Source: Actinomycetota bacterium
GTDB lineage: Bacteria; Actinomycetota; Actinomycetes; Streptosporangiales; Streptosporangiaceae
Assembly (NCBI GenBank): GCA_027313705.1
Contig: DAHVDE010000026.1
Location: forward strand, 62,001 to 126,000
Direction of reading: 5' to 3'
DNA: 64,000 bases
Shown here: piece after piece, positions 55,175-64,000 of the stretch
Layout of the letters: each line of letters opens with the position of its first letter
How positions within the stretch are numbered: the stretch's first letter is position 1
Notes under the pieces: model-generated
Databases searched by the model: none
Seen by the model: the letters and a program-made list of their open reading frames with translations, nothing else
What the model was told of the DNA's origin: nothing
Program-made: the position numbers and the translations under genes

Positions 55175-55546
55175 GCCTGGTTCTTGGCCAAGTCGGTGCC
55201 CCCGGTCCTGACATCGGGCTCGGACAGGACTACCGTCAAGGTGTGGCACCCGTCCGGGTCCGTGGTTGCGCCTGGCGCCGCATCCCCGCTGCGGGGGCGT
55301 GGCGCGGGCAAGCCGATGCCAGCCGCAGGCGAAACGGTCCACGTAAGGCGACTCACTGTCGACTGATCACGGTGCGGCTTAGAAGTAAGTCCTGCCCTAG
55401 CCGCGGGATCGGATATCTCGCGGTGCGGGAGAAGAGCGTTAGTGGCATAGACAAGCCGCGAAGCTTTCAGCAGGCGGATGTGGGGTCGAAGACCAGGTCG
55501 GCCGGACGGGTGCCGCTTCCACACCCGACGGAAGGGGGCTCAGGTC
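55175..55546 (+). other. Gene-poor gap between lpqB and hpf
   Basis: No frame here resembles a known protein, and the few open frames lack ribosome-binding sites. A CGGGTG/CACCCG hairpin (55507-55527) lies just before the hpf ribosome-binding sequence and could affect its translation. The remains of a lost comF-like gene could lie here, but I cannot see them. Confidence 0.35.
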
Positions 55547-56293
55547 ATGGAAATCATCTTCAAGGGTCGTCATACCGAGGTGGCGAGCCGGTTCCGCGAC
55601 CAGGCAGCGGCCAAGCTGGAGAAGCTGGAGAAGCTGGACCAGAAGGCCATCAGAGTAGATGTGGAAGTGTCGGTCGAGCGCAACCCGCGGCAGTCGAGCC
55701 AGAAAGAGCGGGTTGAGCTGACGATCGTTTCGCGGGGACCCGTGATCAGGGCGGAGGCGGCGGCCGAGGATCGTTTCGCTGCCCTTGACCTGGCCATGGC
55801 GAAGCTGGACTCGCGCCTGCGGCGCGCGCTTGACCGGCGTAAGCGGCACCAGGCCGCTCATGGGCCAGGGCGTGCCGCCGACCGGATCTCCGATCGGGTG
55901 GAGGCCGGGCAACTTGTGCTCCCCGAGGACATGGAGTTGCCCCCCCAGCGAGCGTCAGCCGGCCAGGCCGGGCCTGGTTCCGCCGAGAGCATGGTCGCCA
56001 TCCCTACGGAGGGTGACGGGCCGCTGGTGGTGAGGCAGAAATTCCACCACGCCATGCCGATCGCGATTGATCAGGCGTTGCTCGAGATGGAACTGGTCGG
56101 TCACGATTTCTACTTGTTCCAGGACATTGACTCTGGCATGCCGAGTGTCGTGTATCGAAGGCGCGGATACCAGTACGGCGTCATTAGGCTTGTCGAGGAA
56201 CCGGCATGGTCCGGTCAGAGCACGACGCCGGCCGGACCTCCGGCCGGCGCGCCGGCCAGCCAGGGACACGCTACGGCGGCGCATTCTGGCTGA
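55547..56293 (+). CDS. hpf: Long-form hibernation promoting factor (HPF)
   Basis: 248 residues. The N-terminal S30AE domain (1-105: IIFKGRHTEVASRF, RNPRQSSQKERVELTI) binds the small ribosomal subunit. The C-terminal domain (about 160-225: VVRQKFHHAMPIAIDQALLEM, DIDSGMPSVVYRRRGYQYG) dimerises 70S ribosomes. The ATG has GGGGG/AGG upstream. The gene order hpf, NarL regulator, secA matches Streptomyces. Confidence 0.92.
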   Translation: MEIIFKGRHTEVASRFRDQAAAKLEKLEKLDQKAIRVDVEVSVERNPRQSSQKERVELTIVSRGPVIRAEAAAEDRFAALDLAMAKLDSRLRRALDRRKRHQAAHGPGRAADRISDRVEAGQLVLPEDMELPPQRASAGQAGPGSAESMVAIPTEGDGPLVVRQKFHHAMPIAIDQALLEMELVGHDFYLFQDIDSGMPSVVYRRRGYQYGVIRLVEEPAWSGQSTTPAGPPAGAPASQGHATAAHSG

Positions 56294-56430
56294 CCCTCGC
56301 GCTTGCTTGACCATGCGGCAGGCCGGACGCGGTGTGGCGTCGCGCGCCGCGGCCTGCCTGACGCGGGCTTGAGCCCGTGGCTGGCGGATCGAAAGGCACA
56401 TATCATGGAATGTGATCACGGAAGGTGACA

Positions 56431-57141
56431 GTGAGCCTGGGAAGTGTCGCAGTGCCGGAGTCCGGCCCCCGCCCGGAGCCCATCCGCACGCTGATCGTCG
56501 ACGACCACGCCTTGTTCCGTCGCGGACTTGAGATTGTCCTGGTCACCGAGCCCGATATCGAGGTCGTGGGTCAGGCAGGCGACGGCGCCGAGGCGATCGG
56601 CAAGGCCAGTGAATCCGTGCCTGACATCGTGCTGATGGACGTGAAGATGCCGCGAAGCAGCGGCATCGCGGCCTGCCGCGCCATCAAGGCAGCCGTTCCC
56701 AGCGCCAAGATCATCATCTTGACGATGAGCGACGAGGAAGAGGACCTGTTCGAGGCGATCAGGGCAGGCGCCAGCGGCTATCTGCTCAAGGACATCTCAC
56801 TCGACGAAGTAGCCGAGGCCGTCAGGTCAGTGCATGGCGGGCAATCGCTGATAAGCCCCTCCATGGCAGGGAAGCTGCTCCATGAATTCGCGACGCTGGC
56901 CAAGCGCGACGCTGGGGAAGTGCCACAGCAGGTCCCTGCTCCCAAACTGACCGACAGGGAGATGCAGGTGCTGAGACTGGTGGCGCGAGGCATGAACAAT
57001 CGCGACATCGCTAAGGAACTCTTCATCTCCGACAACACAGTGAAAAATCATGTGCGGAATATTCTGGAGAAACTCCAGATCCACTCGCGCATGGAAGCGG
57101 TGATGGTTGCCGTCCGCGAGAAGCTCATCGAGCTGGGCTAG
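56431..57141 (+). CDS. NarL/FixJ-type response regulator (orphan)
   Basis: 236 residues. A receiver domain (IVDDHALFRRGLEIVL, phosphoacceptor in VLMDVKMPRSSG, Lys in YLLKDIS) and a LuxR-type helix-turn-helix (LTDREMQVLRLVARGMNNRDIAKELFISDNTVKNHVRNI) are clear. No kinase gene adjoins it. GTG 56431 with GGAAGG upstream is preferred; GTG 56425 is possible. It converges with the YcaQ-like gene 7 bp away. Confidence 0.9.
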   Translation: MSLGSVAVPESGPRPEPIRTLIVDDHALFRRGLEIVLVTEPDIEVVGQAGDGAEAIGKASESVPDIVLMDVKMPRSSGIAACRAIKAAVPSAKIIILTMSDEEEDLFEAIRAGASGYLLKDISLDEVAEAVRSVHGGQSLISPSMAGKLLHEFATLAKRDAGEVPQQVPAPKLTDREMQVLRLVARGMNNRDIAKELFISDNTVKNHVRNILEKLQIHSRMEAVMVAVREKLIELG

Positions 57142-57148
57142 CCGGTAT

Positions 57149-58390
57149 TTAGGCCAGGGCGGCGGACAGGGCGGCTTCCAGGCGGGGTCGCAGGCCGGCC
57201 GGGTTAACCTGCTCAAGGCGGACGTTGTCGCAGCCGACCCAGGACGCCGCCTCCGCCAGGGCGCGGGCCATCGGCTCGGCGGCCTTCTGCGTATCGAGGG
57301 TGAGCTGCCTGGCGATCAGCGTCCTGCCTTCCCTGGCCGGGTCGACCCGGCCGACCAGCCTTCCGCCAGCGAGCAGCGGCATGGTGAAGTACCCGTGTAC
57401 GCGCTTCTCGCGCGGTACGTACGCCTCGAGGCTGTGCTCAAAGCCGAACATGCGCAAGGTGCGCTTGCGGTCCCACACCAGTGAGTCAAACGGGGAAAGC
57501 AGGGTCACCCGATGCCTTCCGGTCGCTATTTCCGCGGCCGCCATGTCCGCCCAGGCCCGCACGGGGGCGTTCGCGTGGCCGCCGCTGATCTCGACCGGGA
57601 TCAAGCCGGCCGCGAGAGCGGCGTCGTCGGCGGACAGGCCGGCCGCGTTCTTGCCGGTGGCGAAATTACTGACCCGCTGGTAGTCGCTCAGGTCCGCCCT
57701 GGTGGCAATGCCGAGAGCCCGCCCGGTAACGCCGGCCAGGTGGATAAGGCACTCGGCATCGGTCGGAACGGTCTTGAGCAGTTCGGCAGGAAGCACGCGT
57801 TCTGGCAGGTCATAGACCCGGCGCCACCCGCTGCGGCGCACGCAGATGGCTTCACCCGTGTCGAGCAGCCACTCCACCGCGATCTTGGCATCCGACCAGT
57901 CCCACCAAGGTCCGCCACGCTTGGCCCCGCCAAGCTGGGTCGCAGTCAGCGGTCCCTCCGACCTCAGCCTGGCGAGAATCTCGGCGGCGAGGCCCTTATG
58001 GTTGTCGTGCCAGCGCTTGCCCCTGGCGATGAAGGCACGCCTGCGGAACGCGTAGTACGGCCATTCCTCGGCCGGCAGCACGCAGGCGGCATGAGACCAG
58101 TACTCGAAAGCCCCGGCGGTGCGCGGGTGCCAGTAAGCACGCTCCACCGCGGTCCGGCCGATGGCACCAAGCCGTGCGTAGGCGACCAGTTCGTGCGAAC
58201 GGGCTAGCACGCTGATCGTGTCGAGCTGGACCGCGCCGACCCGGCGCAGCATCGCCGCGACGCCGCCGGCGCGAGTCCGCGCCCCGATCATTCCCTGAGC
58301 TTGCAGGGTGATGATTCTCGCCTCATCCGGCGTCAGCTTGAGCTCAGGGGGCGGTGTCAGTTCGCGAGCGGGAGCACTGGAGGTCGCCAC
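57149..58390 (-). CDS. Winged-helix DNA glycosylase of the YcaQ/AlkX family
   Basis: 413 residues of the HTH_42/YcaQ family, which unhooks interstrand crosslinks and removes alkylated bases. The catalytic QxD appears as VQLDTISVLARSH. Later family motifs are WSHAACVLP and LLSPFDSLVWDRKRTLRMFGFEHSLEAYVP. It is the second base-repair gene in the window, with the AlkA-like one at 14.7 kb. Confidence 0.88.
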   Translation of the reverse strand: MATSSAPARELTPPPELKLTPDEARIITLQAQGMIGARTRAGGVAAMLRRVGAVQLDTISVLARSHELVAYARLGAIGRTAVERAYWHPRTAGAFEYWSHAACVLPAEEWPYYAFRRRAFIARGKRWHDNHKGLAAEILARLRSEGPLTATQLGGAKRGGPWWDWSDAKIAVEWLLDTGEAICVRRSGWRRVYDLPERVLPAELLKTVPTDAECLIHLAGVTGRALGIATRADLSDYQRVSNFATGKNAAGLSADDAALAAGLIPVEISGGHANAPVRAWADMAAAEIATGRHRVTLLSPFDSLVWDRKRTLRMFGFEHSLEAYVPREKRVHGYFTMPLLAGGRLVGRVDPAREGRTLIARQLTLDTQKAAEPMARALAEAASWVGCDNVRLEQVNPAGLRPRLEAALSAALA

Positions 58391-58447
58391 GCATGGCAGC
58401 GTAGCTGGCGCCTGTGACAGTCAGGCTGGTCCGGGAATATTGGCGGC

Positions 58448-58801
58448 TTAATACCAGTCTTCGAACGTGTTGCTGACAAGCGTGATAAGCAGCCCGAGTA
58501 CCGCCACGCCGGCGCCGGTCCAGAACAGCCACCAGATCGAGCCGTGGTGGCCGAGTATCAGGGCCAGACCGCCGATCAGGAACCCGACCATCACGATCGA
58601 CACCGCGATCCAGGAGATCTTGCGGCCATGGAACGGGGGATAGGGCAGTGGCGTGGCGCTCGCGGCCGTGCTGACGGCGCCCTGGCCGGTGCCTTCGCCG
58701 TGACTGGCGGGTCCGGCATCGGCGGGGAGTACCTGGCCGTGCGCGGTGGCACCGCCCGATGCCGTGCCCCCCATGGTGGCGGGGTCCACTTGGTGTGCCA
58801 T
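58448..58801 (-). CDS. Small two-segment membrane protein (HGxxx-W family)
   Basis: 117 residues. A Gly/Ala-rich N-terminus leads to [19 protein letters not shown] and a second hydrophobic segment ([20 protein letters not shown]), the pattern of actinobacterial DUF6704-like proteins. The ATG has AGGAGG upstream. The function is unknown. It is divergent from secA. Confidence 0.8.
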   Translation of the reverse strand: MAHQVDPATMGGTASGGATAHGQVLPADAGPASHGEGTGQGAVSTAASATPLPYPPFHGRKISWIAVSIVMVGFLIGGLALILGHHGSIWWLFWTGAGVAVLGLLITLVSNTFEDWY

Positions 58802-59082
58802 GGCGGTGCTCCTCCTGTGTACTTCCCGTATTTCCTGCATGCGGTTCTGGCCAGTTATTCGCGTTGTGCCTAGTATTGTCGCCGGACCTGGCTGAGCGCT
58901 CGCGACCGGGCGGACGACTGGTTTCCCTGAGCATGTTATTGGAGTTGGCCGGCTCGGGTGCGCGGAGGACCCCGGCTAGACACGTCCGCTCGGCAATGGC
59001 CGTTATCTCGCCTACCATGGCAGGCGAAGACTTGTGCCGGCCGGCAGGCCAGCCGATGACGATCCGCGAGGAGCCGACAGAC

Positions 59083-62007
<2,925 letters not shown>

Positions 62008-62092
62008 CCCGGCGCGCGGTTGGCGGGAGTCCCCACGGCCCGGCCGGCAGTCGCCCTGGCGTCAGCGCCGGAGGCGCGCTGCCGCGGGCGGC

Positions 62093-62803
62093 TCACGCCG
62101 CTTCGATGGCCGTGCAGTACCAGCGAGGAGCCTGCCCGCGCGGGGCCGCCGCGCTTGCTGGCCTGACCCAGCCAGGTTGAGTCCTGCCTGCGACCGGTTC
62201 TGGCCGGTCCTGACCTGGCGGCGGCGGCTGCGAAGGTCCGCGCCTGACCGTCTTGAGTTCTCTGGCGGCCGGCCAGGACAGCCCTGGCGCGCGGCTGTCC
62301 TGGCCGGCCGGGTCGGTGGGCTCGGGCGGGGCGGACGGGTCGTCGCGTTCCAGCCGGACGGCCAGGGCGCAAGCCCTGGTGCCGAGCCAGACGACCATGG
62401 TCATTTCCACCACGCCGTCGGCAGGAGAGCGGACTATTACCCGTCGCAGCCGAGGCTGGTGCGCCGTGGCGAGGGTGGCGCTCAACTGGCTGATGCGCTT
62501 GCGGGTCTGCTCGGTCGTCCATGGTGCGAGTTGCCTGGGCGGCCGTGAGCCAGCCAGCGTCTCGGCGAGAACCTGGGCAAACCGGCTCGGCCAGGGCCCG
62601 GCCGCCCAGCCCTCGGTCGGACCGCCGCTGCCGAGAGTGCTGGTGCCCGCGGGTGCTGGCGCTGGGGTAAGACCAGCCTGCGGAGCGCGCGATGGCACCG
62701 CGTCGTCGTAAGGAGGCGCCGCTTCTGGCACGCTGACCGGCTGAATGGCCACGGCGATGCGAGCAGGCCAGGACGAGGGCGGGGAAGGTAGGCGTTCAGG
62801 CAT
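62093..62803 (-). CDS. Rv3235-family protein with an inserted disordered stretch
   Basis: 236 residues. The family core is visible: FAQVLAETLAGSRPPRQLAPW, VRSPADGVVEMTMVVWLGTRACALAVRLE and the terminal RWYCTAIEAA. Between ALAVRLE and RWYCTA, where homologues have only a few residues, there is a roughly 60-residue Pro/Ala/Gly/Arg-rich insertion. ATG 62803 is chosen; an upstream start at 62884 adds sequence that does not look coding. The function is unknown. It lies after secA, as in Mycobacterium. Confidence 0.8.
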   Translation of the reverse strand: MPERLPSPPSSWPARIAVAIQPVSVPEAAPPYDDAVPSRAPQAGLTPAPAPAGTSTLGSGGPTEGWAAGPWPSRFAQVLAETLAGSRPPRQLAPWTTEQTRKRISQLSATLATAHQPRLRRVIVRSPADGVVEMTMVVWLGTRACALAVRLERDDPSAPPEPTDPAGQDSRAPGLSWPAARELKTVRRGPSQPPPPGQDRPEPVAGRTQPGWVRPASAAAPRGQAPRWYCTAIEAA

Positions 62804-62968
62804 GACCCCGTTGTACAGCCGGCCACCGACAGCGAGCCGTCCGCGCGGGTCACGCCGCTGCCTGCCGCAGGCTGCCAGGAGCATGGCTGGAATGCAAGGA
62901 TGACTCGCGTGGTTTCGCTAGGTGTCGGGTTTTCCGATTGCAGCTGCCATCTCGACTTGGAGATAACC

Positions 62969-64000
62969 GTGTCACTGCCGCCGCTTGTTGAGCCGGCCGA
63001 AGAGCTCAGCGTCAACGAGGTCAAGCGTTACTCCCGGCACCTGATCATTCCCGACGTCGGAATGTCCGGGCAGAAGCGGCTGAAGAACGCGAAGGTTCTG
63101 TGCGTGGGGGCCGGCGGTCTCGGCTCGCCGGCGCTGCTCTACCTGGCTGCGGCCGGGGTCGGAACGCTTGGCGTGATCGATTTCGACGTGGTCGACGAAT
63201 CGAACCTTCAGCGCCAGATCATCCACGGCCAGTCTGACATCGGCCGGCCGAAGGCGCTCTCGGCGCGCGACAGCATCAAGGAAGTCAATCCTTACGTCAA
63301 CGTGGTCGTGCACGAAGAGGCGCTGACCAACGACAACGTGATGGACATCTTCTCCGGATATGACCTGATCGTGGACGGCACGGACAACTTCGCGACCAGG
63401 TACATGGTGAACGATGCCTGCGTGCTGCTCGGCAAGCCGTACGTCTGGGGATCCATCTTCAGGTTCGACGGTCAGGCGAGCGTGTTCTGGGCGGAGTACG
63501 GGCCCTGCTACCGCTGCCTTTACCCTGAGCCGCCGCCGCCGGGCATGGTGCCCTCTTGCGCCGAGGGCGGCGTGCTCGGCGTGCTGTGCGCTTCCATCGG
63601 ATCGGTCCAGGTCACCGAGGCGATCAAGGTGCTGGCCGGCATCGGCGAGCCGCTGGTGGGGCGGTTGATGATCTACGACGCGCTCGAGATGAATTACCGC
63701 ACGCTGAACATCAAGAAGGACCCGGACTGCGCGATCTGCGGTGCGAACGCGACCATCACAGAACTGATCGACTACGACAATTTCTGCGGAGTGGTCACTG
63801 CGGACGCCCAGGAGGCAGCGGCGGGCTCGACGATCACGGCCGCCGACCTGAAGGGCATGCTGGACAGGGAAGAGAAGATCTACCTGGTCGACGTCAGGGA
63901 GCCGAACGAGTACGAGATCGTGTCCATTCCCGGTGCCGTGCTGATTCCCAAGGACCAGATTCTCTCCGGAGCAGCGCTCGAGGCGCTGCCTCAGGACCGG
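62969..64000 (+). CDS. moeZ: MoeZ: adenylyltransferase/sulfurtransferase (5' part, runs off the window)
   Basis: Activates small sulfur-carrier proteins by adenylation and sulfur transfer. The 344 codons present encode a MoeB/ThiF domain (VLCVGAGGLGSPAL, the Cys pairs CYRC and CAIC, GVPSC-like MVPSCAEGGVLG) followed by the start of a rhodanese domain (YLVDVREPNEYEI). The GTG start has TTGGAGA 6 bases upstream. The gene is incomplete at the window edge. Together with moaE it marks molybdopterin or sulfur-cofactor metabolism. Confidence 0.93.
   Translation, partial: MSLPPLVEPAEELSVNEVKRYSRHLIIPDVGMSGQKRLKNAKVLCVGAGGLGSPALLYLAAAGVGTLGVIDFDVVDESNLQRQIIHGQSDIGRPKALSARDSIKEVNPYVNVVVHEEALTNDNVMDIFSGYDLIVDGTDNFATRYMVNDACVLLGKPYVWGSIFRFDGQASVFWAEYGPCYRCLYPEPPPPGMVPSCAEGGVLGVLCASIGSVQVTEAIKVLAGIGEPLVGRLMIYDALEMNYRTLNIKKDPDCAICGANATITELIDYDNFCGVVTADAQEAAAGSTITAADLKGMLDREEKIYLVDVREPNEYEIVSIPGAVLIPKDQILSGAALEALPQDR

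Overview
The window looks like a chromosomal segment of a high-GC actinomycete. Two WhiB-family regulators, fused F420 genes (FbiC and the two-domain FbiB), MtrA-MtrB-LpqB, DUF3499, SpoIIM/RDD and SecA with a C-terminal zinc tail all point that way. The gene set resembles the conserved cores of Streptomyces, Streptosporangiales and Mycobacterium. Nothing in the sequence fixes a genus. I saw no rRNA, tRNA, CRISPR array, insertion sequence or prophage. About 55 genes are recognisable and most are ordinary core genes.

Region 1 (1-12.1 kb): a TesB thioesterase is followed by whiB7 behind a long leader. The leader holds a possible upstream reading frame, a perfect 14-bp intrinsic terminator and an 8-bp alternative pairing, which together look like an antibiotic-responsive attenuator. 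Next come an ABC1/UbiB-like kinase, a ThiF-like protein, a DUF2342 metalloprotease, an SDR-like protein, MoaE, a PDZ/Lon-like protease and a UPF0182 membrane protein. This resembles the Mycobacterium Rv3193c-Rv3197A neighbourhood. A 490-bp gap here carries four same-oriented DnaA-box-like sites.

Region 2 (12.1-27.1 kb): sugar activation and transfer (GT4, mannose-1-phosphate guanylyltransferase-like), an AlkA-like glycosylase, a P1 peptidase, F420 biosynthesis (fbiC, fbiB, fbiA), a DprE1 homologue with Ala at the benzothiazinone cysteine position, a PadR regulator with a striking operator in front of a collapsed ABC-transporter remnant, and whiB2.

Region 3 (27.1-42.5 kb): a very large GT2 membrane protein, DUF5719, a degenerate zincin, DUF3499, ManB, a 59-residue Trm112-like protein, a cation-efflux protein, MerR, S-adenosylhomocysteine hydrolase, and immediately downstream a second hydrolase of the short archaeal/Thermotoga type with altered adenosine-site residues. 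Two PH-domain membrane proteins follow.

Region 4 (42.4-64 kb): RDD and SpoIIM (divergent), the DUF58-MoxR-DUF4350-DUF4129-membrane protein operon, methylthioribose-1-phosphate isomerase, mtrA-mtrB-lpqB, hpf, a NarL-type regulator, a YcaQ-like glycosylase, a small membrane protein, secA, an Rv3235-like protein and the start of moeZ.

A pattern not explained by the genes is that short tandem duplications (10-20 bp units) lie on or beside stop codons at six or more gene ends. The clearest is four 20-bp units at the end of mtnA just before mtrA.
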